Assembly: GCF_932294415.1 (NCBI RefSeq)
Contig: NC_065535.1
Location: forward strand, 29,342,782-29,406,781
DNA from: Quercus robur
Taxonomy: Eukaryota > Streptophyta > Magnoliopsida > Fagales > Fagaceae
Direction of reading: 5' to 3'
Length of the DNA: 64,000 bases
In this document: positions 1 through 10,457 of the stretch, piece by piece
Layout of the letters: every line of letters begins with the position of its first letter
Numbering within the stretch: the stretch's first letter is position 1
Program-made: the position numbers and the translations under genes
Notes under the pieces: generated by a model
What the model was told of the DNA's origin: nothing
The model's database searches: none
The model's input: the letters and a program-made list of their open reading frames with translations, nothing else

Positions 1-240
1 TTAGAAAAGAAAATGAAAAGCAATGAAATAAGAATGTAAATTTTTTTTTTTTTTTTTGGCTTTAGTCCAATTACTCTTTGTAAGAAAGCTGAATAAATGA
101 ATGAGTGTTGGTTATTGATAAAAAAAAATGGTGAATGTTTGATGTTTATACTTTATGATTGTGCTCTTAGATGATGTAAATGTACTTCAAGGAATTTATC
201 TCATGTGAAGTCACATTATAGAATAATCTAACATGTGCAT
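1..240 (+). other. 3' UTR / downstream flank of an HSP20-like paralogue whose CDS lies outside the window
   Basis: This stretch matches the 3' flank of the two complete HSP20-like genes (about 5228-5445 and 12733-12890): the same AAGAATGTAA, T-tract, GGCTTTAGTCCAATTA, TTTGTAAGAAA and GTTGGTTAT-GATAAAA order. It then continues into a shared TAAATGTACTT and CATGTGCAT segment also found after the copy at 4720. I infer that a third same-strand copy ends just upstream of base 1. No coding sequence is visible here. Confidence 0.7.
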
Positions 241-988
241 TATCAAAGATTAGATTTTGGTAAAAATGAGTTTAATTAATTAACCAAGAAATTATACAGC
301 TTTATATATATACCAGCTGATATGAGTTAGTAACAGAATAAAATACACTAACCAACTAGCAGATTCTCTAACTAACTCTTACACGTGCTAATTAACATAT
401 TATTTACAACTAAAACAAAGCTACTGGTCGTTTAGAAACAACCATAAGTAAAACTATAGTCGTTTTTCTCCTTCTTCTAGTTTGCAGTTCATCATGTGCT
501 CTGTACCTTTGGCTGGACACTTCTCCTTCTTGCTATCACTTTGATATGCATGATGCTAGAGGTCTAAACTACAAATGATATATGTATTGGTTAATAATGG
601 ACGAAGGAGTTGATTTTTAATTGGCGAATTTAGTATTCCTCTACATTTGTAGATATTAAATTATATAAGTTGTAATTAAGATTCCTGGAGTAATTTACCA
701 TGGAATTTAAGGTGTAGCAGCTATTACTGGAGTGATTTACATTATGTACTGTTAAATCAGTTACTTGCATTATTAAACTGTTATGGCCTGTTGAGCTAGT
801 GTAATTAGTTGCACAATTAATCAAATATAGCACTCGATTGATTTAAATTGTTGAGTTTGAAAAGGTGGCCATTCTTGCTACAATTTTGTACTTAAAGCTA
901 CGTTGTATGAATTTGGATAACATGCCCTTTTAAGATACCATATTAGGGAATAGGAGAGTGAGCCTTGTACCTATTTGTAGATGACAGA
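241..988. other. Insertion of about 750 bp relative to the paralogous flank, partly LTR-like
   Basis: In the homologous downstream flank near 5430 the bases CATGTGCAT run straight into GAGTAGGATA. Here the same two pieces are separated by about 750 bp. Positions 300-397 read on the minus strand resemble a Copia LTR start (TGTTAATTAGCACGTGTAAG, then a TATATATATAAA box), like the LTR start at 16864. I could not find both ends or a target duplication, so the class is uncertain. No credible ORF is present. Confidence 0.4.
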
Positions 989-1099
989 ACGAGTAGGATA
1001 CTGATATGCTGCAAGAGCCTGGTATATAAACCACCTTTATAATTTTGGCATTTTTAATGTTGGTGAATGAGTTTAACGATATGCCTAACAATTGTGTAA

Positions 1100-2000
1100 G
1101 TTAATAACCACCTTCATTTCTTAGTACAATCGCTTTGAAAGATCTACTAAAATGGTAGAATAATCACTATCGTTTTGAGGGATTTTTTTTCTTGAGTGGA
1201 AAGAAGACGGTATTTGATGTCTGTGGGTGTCTGCAGTGTTGTGTGATTTTTTTTTTTTTTTGATTGAATGTTGTGTGAAAATTAGATATTACTATTTGTA
1301 AATTTCTAGACTTGTTGCGCACTGTACTTCATTAAATATATATAGTGTGTGTTTGTGTAAGTAGGTCGACAATAATGTTAACTCTAACACTAACTTCAGG
1401 TTATAAATAACTGTATTGCTCATCAAGTTATAGTTGTAAAAAGGTCACAAATAATATGTAACCATGTTGATATGTTGCTCTATCAAAGTTATTTTCTTTG
1501 ATTTTTTTTGTTATAAACAGTTGCATTCTTCTCATCTTTATAACATTCTTTGTAAGAGCATTCCTCTCTGTTACTCTCTATTAGGCTGGACTAAGTGATT
1601 TGGATATCCAGTTGTCTTTTCTAATGAAATAGTCTTTGAGATAGAGGAATTTGTTTGGTATATTTTTGCTAAGGGTAAAGAATTCAGGAAGCAATTATAA
1701 GGATTTTTCTGTAGGACAATGTTTCCAGCAAATGGAGATTAATGCTTCAATTAATAAATTTGCAATCTTTCTGATATGTTTTGTGAACTTCAGGATTTTC
1801 TTCAAGTTAATTAAGCTGGCTACTATCTCTTGTTCATATATCATGCAAGTTATTAAACTTTTGATGGTACTATATCTCACAGAACAGCAAGTTATGCACA
1901 TTTTCATGACTTTAATTGCTGTGGTACCAATTGAGGCCTCCTAATGCAAATGCAGTTATTCTGATTCCAACTTTTGAATCATATGAAAATGCCAATGACT
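1100..2000. other. AT-rich spacer, no gene recognised
   Basis: Low-complexity AT-rich DNA. It may be intron sequence of the ABCF pseudogene that follows, but I see no exon that I can assign. The open frames on both strands at 1651-1944 resemble no known protein and have no coding character. Confidence 0.5.
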
Positions 2001-2316
2001 GACTGGATTTGGATGCTGTGGAGGTACTGATTCAGAGTCTTGTTTTGTTTCAAGGGTGCATTCTCATGGTATTATGCATCGGCACTCCATGACTACCATG
2101 TGCAACTCCTACTTTTTTTTAGTAAGAAATATGACTATTGCTTTTCTATATCTCTTGTGGGTATAAATTGTATGTTTCATTGCTTGCTAACAGGTTAGCC
2201 ACGATGAGAACTTAATATCCGGTAGTGTAGAGGAGCTATGGGCAGTATAAGAAGGAAAGGTGTCAGCATTCCATGGCACATTCCAGGATTACAAGAAGAT
2301 GCTGCAGACCTCATAG
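2001..2316 (+). pseudogene. ABC transporter F family (GCN20-type) 3' end, broken
   Basis: Two exons of an ABCF protein are recognisable. Exon A (about 2003-2068) encodes LDLDAVEVLIQSLVLFQG plus CILM, the stretch after the Walker B and D-loop of the second ATPase domain. A 125-bp GT-AG intron (2069-2193) follows. Exon B (2194-2316) encodes VSHDENLISGSVEELWAV, then FHGTFQDYKKMLQ and a terminal stop. VSHDE holds the H-loop histidine. ABCF proteins are soluble twin-ATPase factors that act on ribosomes and translation control (GCN20/ABCF3 branch). The copy is dead: an in-frame TAA at 2248-2250 replaces the residue expected to be Ser before EG(R/K)V, and the bases before exon A do not give an intact Walker B. 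Earlier exons are not recognisable upstream. It sits between two HSP20-like copies and is probably a duplicated gene end. Confidence 0.75.
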
Positions 2317-2568
2317 AAAAACTTGTCCAATTCAATCTTTTTTGAGATGTAATCCTTTAATTGATTGCAGGAAATTATAGGGATGTGAACACATGCCAAA
2401 AATTGTAAAAACGATTTTGAAGTTTGTCCCAAAGGTCTAGTTGGGAATATATCAAGAGAAATTCTGCTAAAAGAATGAGAGATGAAGTAGTTACTTGGCA
2501 AGTGTATTTTGATTGTACAATATAAATATATTGTACATTGCCTTCAATTCTTAATGAACTAGCAATCA

Positions 2569-2785
2569 ACGAAGTGGACCGACTTAGACGAAATAGAACG
2601 AAATAGACCGAAGTGAACCAAATGGACTGAAGTGCACTGAAATGGACTGAAGTGTAGTGAAATAGACCGAAGTGGACTAAATGGACCAAACTAGACAAAT
2701 AAACCTAAGTGGATTGAAATAGACCGATGTAGACTGAACAAACTGAAATGAATCGAATGGATGAAAGTAGACTGAAATGCTATGC
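2569..2785. repeat. Degenerate minisatellite, 10/20-bp unit
   Basis: Decayed tandem repeat built from alternating GAAATGGACT and GAAGTGGACC-like decamers. It makes the spurious minus-strand frame at 2375-2698. No function is implied. Confidence 0.7.
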
Positions 2786-3964
2786 TGATGTAACTCAATA
2801 AGAATATGACAACAATAAATGCTACATTTCAATTTTTAGATATTACATAGATGGAATATATGACACATAATCCATAAAAGTTTTATTCAGTAATGTGTTT
2901 ATTTTAATATAATTTTATGAGATGTTAATAAGTTATAATAATTAGCATGTAATATATTTAATATTTTTTAAAAAAAAATTAGCTATTTTTTTAAGCAATA
3001 TATATTACAAGTGAATGAATGAGATAAGTTTAATATAGAAAAAATAAAAGGTATATATTATTATTTAAAATAATTGTATTGCGTTTTTGTTTATTTAAAA
3101 TTGAATATACATACATATTGTGTATGGCCATAAGATGAAATCATTTAAATCGTAGGAAAATATTAATAGATAAAAAAAAAATCATATTCTAATTAAAATA
3201 TGAAAACGATGAAATTTAAATAAATAAATAAAAAGAAACATGGAATTAAAAAATTGATTTTGACCATTTCTTCGATGTTTACAAAAAACTATATTGCCAA
3301 TGAAAGTATTGAACTTAATTAAGTTCAAATATTTGTGTACAAGTATTATAGTTGGCCCTAAGTTCTTATGTCAGTCTCTTGTACATTCTCATTTGATCAC
3401 GATAGACGAGCAAGTCAAAAGAATAAATTTAGAGACACATCTAATTTTACAATTTGCTGACTTGTGTGACTGTGAGTGGTAAATATTTTTTATCCATTAT
3501 TGACTTTTGCAATCCATCATTTTTTATTGATCACTTACAATCGTAAAAATTGTGAATGAGTGTGGGAATGGTTGTGTTTGCGGCATTGCTCCCAAGAAAA
3601 ATTAGAAAGAAAGAAATTAAAAAAAAAAATTCAAGAGGAAAAATAATATATAAATTGAATGGATATAGATTATTGAGGTGGCTTTGGTGGTCTCTCTAAG
3701 CCAAACTAAGTTTACAAGACTAATTCTAGTACCACATAAAAAAATCACAACTTTTATCGTAACTATCCTATGTGGCAAATTCTAACAAATTGTTTGTCAT
3801 TTTCAAATGGACCCACCTCGTATAGTCTACCATGTGGACAACTACACTAAAGCTTTTTTTCTTTTTTTTTTCCTATGTGATGCTAGAATTTTTGAGTTCA
3901 TAATCTTCCAATTTAAAGTAAGCGATTTTTTGTCCCAAAAAAAAAAAAAAAAAAAGAGCGATTT

Positions 3965-4010
<46 letters not shown>

Positions 4011-4110
4011 GAGCATATATCATGCACTAAGTACCTAAAATACCCACGAACTCTCCCAAGTCCCGGACCCTCTCGCCTCAAATTCAGGACTTCATGGTAA
4101 ATTCAGTAGG
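2786..4110. other. AT-rich intergenic DNA with an (AT)n microsatellite
   Basis: No gene is seen. Poly(A) runs lie near 3939-3979, followed by an (AT)n run at about 3979-4006. The open frames across it are translations of simple sequence. Confidence 0.6.
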
Positions 4111-4204
4111 AAACTAAACCTGTAAAACCACTTGAAAGGCCAAAGCCAAAACCCGTACTCTTCTTTCTAAGTTCTACCTCTTCTTCCTTTCTACCCAACC
4201 CAAG

Positions 4205-4570
4205 CCGCCAAACTAACGGACCCTTTCATTCCATTCCACCCTCTCCCGCCTAAAAAATTCTCAAATCTCAACCGTCCTTAATCCAAAATCCAACGGCCGA
4301 TATTCAAATATCCCCGAACGATCCGCTTGCTGGTTGCATCAAACGATCAGAGCTCAGCTCTTGGCATTTCTCTGTAACTAACTATTCATTCCCACACCGC
4401 CAAAACTAACAAACTAACAAACCCCTTTATCCCACACTATAACCCGCCAAAACCATTCTGAAATCTCAACCGTCCTTAATCCCAAAATCCAACGCCCCAG
4501 ATTCAAATATCCCCCAAAAGATCCGCGTGCTTGTTACATGAACCAATCAGAGCTCACTCACCTCTTGGAA
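4205..4570 (+). promoter_or_regulatory. Upstream promoter region of the HSP20-like gene, with an internal tandem duplication
   Basis: Two diverged copies of a roughly 170-190-bp block (about 4205-4365 and 4397-4568) share CCGCCAAA-CTAAC, TCTCAACCGTCCTTAATC, AAAATCCAACG, ATTCAAATATCCCC and GATCCGC. The second ends in AACCAATCAGAGCTC, a CCAAT box that recurs upstream of the paralogue (ATGAACCAATCA, about 10316). I see no convincing heat-shock element of three or more alternating GAA/TTC boxes. Confidence 0.55.
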
Positions 4571-4609
4571 AATTCACTTCCCTCTCACTCTCACTCACAC
4601 TCACACTCC

Positions 4610-4617
4610 TATATAAA
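4610..4617 (+). promoter_or_regulatory. TATA box of the HSP20-like gene at 4720
   Basis: TATATAAA lies about 100 bp before the ATG, in a CACACTCC-TATATAAACC context identical to that of the paralogue (10371-10378). Confidence 0.75.
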
Positions 4618-4719
4618 CCTCTTCCCATGCATATAATTCTCTCATGCATACTCAGAACACAAAATCAAATATCTCATATTTCTTGACTAATAAATTCCAA
4701 ATTCCAAATTCCAAAAGCA

Positions 4720-5124
4720 ATGATGAATGAGAATGTGAATATTGGTGGTACGCAACAAAATGCATATAGTGAGTGTGAACCTGCTGCTGCTGAGGATCCC
4801 AATGTTTATGTGAGCCCAGTGTGCAGATACCTGTACGTCCGTGAAGTCCTCCATGTTTTTGTGGAAGCTCCAGGGGTCACTAGAGAGAACATCACTTTCG
4901 AACTCACTGATGAGCGGCCGGGGGTATTGATCATTCTTGCCGTGGCTAAGCGTCAGCACAGGTTAGACCGCCATTACTTGGCTCAAATACTAATGCCTCC
5001 CAATCACTACGTGCTTGAAACCGAGGGCTGGGATGTTTCTAATGGGGAGATTCATCTCTGGTTTCCTTTTATACTCAATTTGCCTCCAGATCGAACTCAA
5101 GCTCCTCTACTTAGTCTCCTTTAA
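4720..5124 (+). CDS. HSP20/alpha-crystallin-like small protein, copy 2
   Basis: An intronless 134-residue frame. Residues about 35-120 follow the alpha-crystallin domain pattern of small heat-shock proteins: a hydrophobic strand then VFVEAPGVTRENITFEL (compare the family's D-x-PGV-x-x-E-x-I/V), LIILAVAKRQ, HYLAQILMPPN and GWDVSNGEIHLWFPF (compare NGVL-x-I-x-P). Small HSPs are cytosolic or organellar holdase chaperones, but this protein is divergent, short at both ends and lacks the usual C-terminal I-x-I motif, so chaperone activity is not assured. The ATG follows a TATA box and a 5' leader (AACACAAAATCAAATATCTCA) shared with the copy at 10458. That copy is about half identical in protein, and conservation of the reading frame supports a real gene. 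No signal peptide or membrane segment is seen. Plant nuclear-regulatory HSP20-like proteins are an alternative assignment. Confidence 0.7.
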   Translation: MMNENVNIGGTQQNAYSECEPAAAEDPNVYVSPVCRYLYVREVLHVFVEAPGVTRENITFELTDERPGVLIILAVAKRQHRLDRHYLAQILMPPNHYVLETEGWDVSNGEIHLWFPFILNLPPDRTQAPLLSLL

Positions 5125-5526
5125 AAGGTATCTACCTATCATCACACTATTAATTGATGATTTGAAGAATTAATTCGCAGGGTCAGGAAACAACTCTCTC
5201 TCTCTCTCTCTACAGTTCATATTTTTAGAAAAGAAAATGAAATAAGAATGTAATTTTCTTTTTCTTTTTTGGCTTTTTTTAGTCCAATTACTATATCTTT
5301 GTAAGAAAGCAGGATAAATGAATGAATGAATAAGTGTTGGTTATTGATAAAACAAAAATGGTGAATTAATTAATGTTTGATGTTTACGATTGTGCTCGTC
5401 GATTATGTAAATGTACTTAATAATCTAGCATGTGCATGAGTAGGATATTGATATGCTTAAGGAGATTTATGTAACTGATACTGCAAGAGCCGCTTGTGTC
5501 TTAACAGAAGAAATTAGTATATATTA
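5125..5526 (+). other. 3' UTR and downstream flank of HSP20-like copy 2
   Basis: Contains a (CT)n tract (about 5192-5212), then the T-rich and GTTGGTTATTGATAAAA block shared with base 1 onward and with 12733 onward. The shared block makes this the duplicated 3' end. It is interrupted at 5532 by a solo LTR. Confidence 0.6.
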
Positions 5527-5531
5527 AATTT

Positions 5532-5926
5532 TGTTAAAACTTAAGAAGATAAGGATGAGCAAAGACTTGGAAAGATGTCGTTTAATTAAGCAAAGAAGAA
5601 AACAGCTTCAGAAGAATGACTGCGTTTTTATAAGAAGAGGCAATAATCGAGAGGCTGAAACGATCGTCGTTCTACTTAAGAAAGAATTGCTGCAATGTTG
5701 TGAACAACGATGCCGTTTTCTGTTAGATTCTGTTTCTAAGTTTGTTAGTTTTGGGATCTTTAGCTTTGGTAGATATTTTTTTTGCTTAGCATAGCCTCAG
5801 ACTGTATATAAGCTGTGTGTTGTAATGTAATTACACAATCTTTCATTCAATAAAATTGGAAGTTCATATTTGGTGTGAGAGAGAGAGAGAGAGGAAGAGA
5901 TTTTTAGAGAATTCCAGATTCTAACA
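5532..5926 (+). mobile_element. Copia-type solo LTR (395 bp)
   Basis: Begins TGTTA and ends TAACA, with 5-bp direct repeats AATTT on each side (5527-5531 and 5927-5931). Inside are a TATA-like GTATATAAG (about 5806) and a poly(A) signal CAATAAAA (about 5848), in the order expected of an LTR. No internal region remains, so the rest was removed by LTR-LTR recombination. The 87-residue frame starting at 5531 lies within the LTR and is not a gene. Confidence 0.8.
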
Positions 5927-5931
5927 AATTT

Positions 5932-6344
5932 GTTGAAAATAAACAAAGTTTCATAAATGGAATTTTGGCATTTTAATTAATTGTTGGTGAATGAGGGAGG
6001 GAGGGAGGGAGGGAAAAGGAAATTCTCAGTTCCACAACTTATTTATTAAGTGAGAAAACTGCTCCCAGTACTCCTTGCAGGATAAGCCTTTTCCTTCATA
6101 ACTAACAGAACCTTTCTGTCTCTTGAACCTATGTTTCATTTGCCAACTGCAATATGTTGCAGCATTTTCATTCACTTTATTTTCAGTTTGATTTTTATGA
6201 ACTGGTACAAATTTTTGTTCAACAAATATCATGATTTTGTTAAATCAAATTGGCCGCTTCTGCTACTATGATGTGAGACAATGGGGGTAATAATTAATAA
6301 CCAGTAGTGCGTATGCATTAGTAAGGAAATTTAAAAAAGGTGAG

Positions 6345-6375
<31 letters not shown>

Positions 6376-6826
6376 GCTAAGTAATGCAAAAAATTTCAAT
6401 AAATTGATATGGGAAAACTCATAATGGAGACTAAATAATTGAGAAAGAACAACCAATCGTATTCAGTAAGTGTGAGTGTGAGAGTAGTGACAGAACAAAT
6501 TAGGGTGCAATAAAATATGGAATTGTGCTAGAACAAAATACAAATATTATATAAGGTTGAGTTATTTTTTGGAAGATTTTTTCTCATTTTTAGGTGTTTA
6601 GTTTGATTGTGAAAATAGTTTTAACTTGGAAAACTATTTTCAGATTGATTGATAAATAACCCCCTTAGAGCATTCTCATTAGGTGTGCCAAATGTCAAAT
6701 ATTTGGCATTTGACACACCAAACACCAAAAAATCATTCTCATGAGGTGTTTTAAATTCTATAAATTTTGACACATGTGAACGGTACCATTCCATCTTTAG
6801 AACAGTATGGACAGATGTGCTAAAAA

Positions 6827-6857
<31 letters not shown>

Positions 6858-7120
6858 TATTCCTTTTCTCTTTCTTAATTTATGACTCTTTGTTCTCTCT
6901 CTTTCTTTTTCTTCTTTCTTTCTCTGCCTCTCACTTCATCTTCTCACTTCTCTTCCTTTTTTTTTTCTTCTTCTTCTTTCTTTCTCGGCCAATTTAGCCT
7001 TACTAGATCTAGTAGTCATTCCTGTATGTATATATATATATATATATATATAATAAAAATAAAAAGAGAGAGAGAAAGAAATAAGCACAAGTACATTGAG
7101 TCTACCCGAATGACGATTCG
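5932..7120. other. Intergenic DNA with simple repeats and a palindromic MITE-like patch
   Basis: About 5932-5995 continues the HSP20-like downstream flank (AATTTTGGCATTTT, TTGGTGAATGAG, also at 1040-1070). A (GGGA)n tract is at about 5996-6014, and AT or GA microsatellites are at 6826-6850 and 7027-7080. Positions 6665-6760 contain GTCAAATATTTGGCATTTGAC within CATTCTCATtAGGTGT-type flanks, which resembles a decayed MITE. No gene is seen. Confidence 0.45.
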
Positions 7121-7126
7121 ACGAAC

Positions 7127-8038
7127 TTACTCTTCTTGATAATCAACGTTCCTTTGGACGTGCGTGGAAGGCTCTAGACCAAGGAAATGCAAAAAAAGAG
7201 ATTCAGGAAAGATGAGCTCATCAAAATCCTTAACCGTCTCAAGATATTCTCTAACTTTCTCAATGCAAACATGATACCTCTTTTTCAAACAAGGATGAGT
7301 GGTGGCTGCAAAAACAAAAATATTAACATTAGTATCACGACCACTTGGAAAATTAAGTGCGTACGAATAAAATAAACTGAAAGATGCACCAGACACAGGA
7401 GTTCCCCAACTACGAAGTAGCTTGGGGGCATCATCTAGGCCCTCACTCAGAGCAAACTCCCAACTGTCTCCAGAGACAAAGAAGAAATTGGTTTTCCAAT
7501 TTCGGAGAGAAGAGGGGGAGTCAAGAACCAACCTTGAGCTATTACCCCATGGTTTAAACTCCCAATAGCTTGGGTCCTTGGATTTTCGTAGACGATAGAA
7601 ATGTAGAAATTCGTCTATCCTAATGATGTCTCCGTCATTGGCAGACATCCATAGGACCATACAACACACCACTATCCTGCACAAGTTTGGCACTAACTGG
7701 ACTAAGGCAAGTTGCAAAAGGAAGAAAAACTCTCTGATGAAGGGATGAATAGGAAAATGAAACCCACTAACGACGTCAGCTTCATTAAAGCACACTTCGT
7801 CAGCATAGGAGTGACAGGCCCTATTGTCACCATCAGGAATCCTAATTTTTACAGAAGAGAGGAGTTGGAACCTATCCCTAATCCTCTTCTCGTCCTTCTC
7901 CCTAAAAGAACAACATATACCCCAAGCTTTGTGGGGAGTAGAAGGAGAAGTGACTCTAAAGACACCATGATCCTCAGACAAAGACAAGCTCGTCTCGAGC
8001 TCACTAGACCTAACCTCACCTTCCCTTGACATTATCAA
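7127..8038 (-). CDS. Transposase_28-like (putative plant transposon protein) ORF, antisense in a Gypsy/Tat relic
   Basis: An uninterrupted 303-residue minus-strand frame. Residues about 75-190 carry the features of the plant Transposase_28 family (PF04195): CFNEADVVSGFHFPIHPF, then LQLALVQLVPN, a hydrophobic run, an acidic stretch and RNWKTNFFFVSG. The family has no proven enzyme activity. It is known as an extra ORF of Tat-lineage Ty3/gypsy elements, placed next to an LTR and often antisense to gag-pol. The plus-strand LTR-like sequence about 540 bp further on (8575 onward) fits a Tat 3' end with an antisense extra ORF. No gag or pol is seen, so the element is truncated on the left. The start used is the first Met of the frame; a start elsewhere is possible. 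Confidence 0.6.
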   Translation of the reverse strand: MIMSREGEVRSSELETSLSLSEDHGVFRVTSPSTPHKAWGICCSFREKDEKRIRDRFQLLSSVKIRIPDGDNRACHSYADEVCFNEADVVSGFHFPIHPFIREFFFLLQLALVQLVPNLCRIVVCCMVLWMSANDGDIIRIDEFLHFYRLRKSKDPSYWEFKPWGNSSRLVLDSPSSLRNWKTNFFFVSGDSWEFALSEGLDDAPKLLRSWGTPVSGASFSLFYSYALNFPSGRDTNVNIFVFAATTHPCLKKRYHVCIEKVREYLETVKDFDELIFPESLFLHFLGLEPSTHVQRNVDYQEE

Positions 8039-8041
8039 AGA

Positions 8042-8574
8042 TTAGGCAATCCCTACAGAATGATGAACTAAGGGAAAGAGGAAAAGCAAAACAGACCTAT
8101 ATGGGCAGCTCTTCTTTACAAAGAACCCAACCTTAGGACGTTGTCTACCTACAATCCCAAGCAGACCACACAATCGAGCAAAGAAAAAAGAAACTGAGGG
8201 ACAATCCGACCAAACTAAAAAGTAATCTACCATGAAAGAACAAAAGCAGAGAAGGAAGCACAAAAAACTTACCAAAAAATGAAAAGGAAACAAAGAAGAG
8301 TCAGGAAGAAGAAGAACTCCAAAGCAGAAGAAACACCACAAAGAAAAACTGAGAAAAAATGAAAAGAAAATGAAGGAAAAAGCACGAAATGAATGGAGAT
8401 TATGCGCGGGAAAATCGAGAAAAACTGACACGATGAGGACATCCTGACCGTACACATGGCACATGGCAGACAAGACGTCATTTTGCAATAAATGTGCCGA
8501 AAACGGAACACGAAGTGATAGACGATTTTGTTCCCACCTAGTCTCAAAGACGAGAGAACGAATAAAGGGGCAAC
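8042..8574. other. Spacer between the antisense ORF and the LTR of the Gypsy relic
   Basis: Purine-rich on the plus strand. The overlapping minus-strand frames (8042-8488 and 8269-8547) are Phe/Leu/Ser-rich translations of that bias with no recognisable domain. The end, AATAAAGGGGCAAC at about 8561-8574, would serve as a polypurine tract just before the LTR's first TG. Confidence 0.4.
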
Positions 8575-9032
8575 TGATGAGTCAAAAATAACATGGGATC
8601 GTCATTCCATATCAATGACAGCCAGGACGAGCATTACACATTTATTGCGTGCATTGATGATGAAAAGTAACAGACGGAACAATGGTAACAAGTGAGCTGT
8701 GTACTTCAGAGCTCCCATTGATGACACACTAGCCATTGCCCATGAATGCTAAGATTCATTACCCATTAAGACAGGAAACAACTATAAAAGGAAGGGGTAA
8801 CATAATCCAAAGGTACACACAAATACTTACCCAAAAACTGCTCCAAGTCATTTTTTCTCTTTATATCATTCTCTTCCTTTTTGACTTAAGCATCAAAGTG
8901 TTTTTGGCAAACACCACACCGGTGTATTACACTTCTTTCTCAAGCTTTCTTGCAGGTTTGGACTAGAAACATGACCCACCACAGGATTGTCCATCCAGTG
9001 AGACGAGGTCCTCAACTTGGTGATTTTTCACA
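8575..9032 (+). mobile_element. Probable 3' LTR of the Gypsy/Tat-like relic
   Basis: Starts TGATGAG after a purine-rich tract and ends near TTTTTCACA. It contains ACTATAAAAGG (about 8781), a TATA box typical of Tat-type LTRs. The right edge is uncertain because no partner LTR or target duplication was found. A (CT)n microsatellite follows at about 9064-9104. Confidence 0.4.
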
Positions 9033-9059
9033 TCATAAAAAATATACCAGTTTTTCATC

Positions 9060-9107
<48 letters not shown>

Positions 9108-9348
9108 GAATTATCTTTCATTGTGTTTGCTTTGCTAAATTTCTGAAAGTATAAACATTTTCATACCCGAGTGGTGACAGAAGTGACAAGTGGGTCAAAT
9201 TCAGTTCCTAATCCAGCAATAATATAGGAGCTCATTTCGGTATCCAAGAGAGATTGTCCAACTGTAGCAAGCGTGTCTCCAAGACTATGCATCTTTCTGA
9301 AAAGGATGAGTCACATTTGAGTTACCTTTCTTTGAGGCAGCTAACTAG

Positions 9349-9950
9349 CAGGGGCGGCTTGATGCATTTGGGGGCCTAAGGTGGAAATTGATTATCTTAT
9401 TTTAGATGCAAAATTACTGCTAATTAACATTAATTATGTAGAATTTTTTCATTTGTTTTAGAAATTTCATGGATAGAAAAAAATTGACAAAATCTTTCAT
9501 ACTTGTTGATGTGATAAATTGATAGCAGTAAGTAAAAGAGTGGTGTTAGTGGTAGACTTAAATGAGAACTAGTAAAAGTTTGCTACTAAACTCTTATTAT
9601 TATTCTTATTTTTTCTTAGAAGTGCAATATTCACAATATTTTTTACAACAAATCTTAGGTTTTAATTTTTTTTTTTTTAATTTCTATTTGAAAATATCAC
9701 TATAATTATTTTTTTGCCATCAATAACAAATTATAACAACTTGCTACTTAGCATTAGTTGTAAAAGTGTTTTGTAAAAAATATTATGGACATTGCATTTT
9801 TCTCTATTTTTTATTTGTTTTTCATCTAGTAAAAAAATATTATTTTATTTATTAATTATAAATAACCCTATTGGTTAAAATTTGGGGGCTTTTTTTTTAC
9901 TTGAGACTTTAGGCGATTGCATCTCTTGCTCTACCATTCAGCTGACCCTT
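9349..9950. mobile_element. Non-autonomous hAT element (602 bp)
   Basis: Left end CAGGGGCGGCTTGATGCA and right end GCTGACCCTT (reverse complement AAGGGTCAGC) form imperfect terminal inverted repeats. An 8-bp flanking duplication, CTAACTAG (9341-9348) against CTAACTGG (9951-9958), is typical of hAT. The subterminal GGGGGCCTAAGG and GCCTAAAG motifs resemble those of the hAT element at 13587. No transposase is present; the interior is AT-rich. Confidence 0.7.
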
Positions 9951-10072
9951 CTAACTGGTATTGGATTTGGATCTCATTTACAGCCGAGAACTTAAGACAA
10001 AATGGATTCCGAGAGAGACGTAATTAGTGTGCACGAGAAGTATTTACCACACAGTCAATGTTGGGAATTGTA

Positions 10073-10075
<3 letters not shown>

Positions 10076-10117
<42 letters not shown>

Positions 10118-10120
10118 ATA
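10076..10120. repeat. (TA)n(TG)n microsatellite
   Basis: A compound TATATA then TGTGTG run upstream of the second complete HSP20-like gene. Confidence 0.8.
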
Positions 10121-10370
10121 TACAGTTTTGTTAGATAATATAAGATATTTGAATACAAAAGGATACATTCGAAATGCAAATTGTAGATGAGATAGGAGAG
10201 TGTTCTATTTGATTGGGCTTATCTTGAACTGTTCTTATCTACTGCAATATTTAAGTTTGATCTAATCTGATCTGCTGCAGTGTTTTATTCCTTGTTAGAT
10301 TGATATGCTTCAATATGAACCAATCATCTCTCACCCCTCAGATAATTCAATTCCCTCTCACTCACACTCC

Positions 10371-10378
10371 TATATAAA
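10371..10378 (+). promoter_or_regulatory. TATA box of the HSP20-like gene at 10458
   Basis: TATATAAA lies 80 bp before the ATG, in the same CACACTCC context as at 4610. A CCAAT box (GAACCAATCA) is about 55 bp upstream. Confidence 0.75.
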
Positions 10379-10457
10379 CCCCTTCCCATACTCTCTCACT
10401 CATAACACAAAATCAAATATCTCAATTCTTCAATAATAATTCCAAATTCCGAAAGCA

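Noticed and set aside
4500..4620. Heat-shock elements upstream of the HSP20-like gene
   Set aside because: Only isolated GAA/TTC pairs such as GGAAAATTC; no run of three alternating units.
5531..5794. 87-codon plus-strand ORF
   Set aside because: It lies entirely inside the solo LTR 5532-5926 and is not a gene.
8042..8547. Two overlapping minus-strand frames rich in Phe, Leu and Ser
   Set aside because: They translate a purine-rich plus strand; no signature, and the membrane-like look is composition only.
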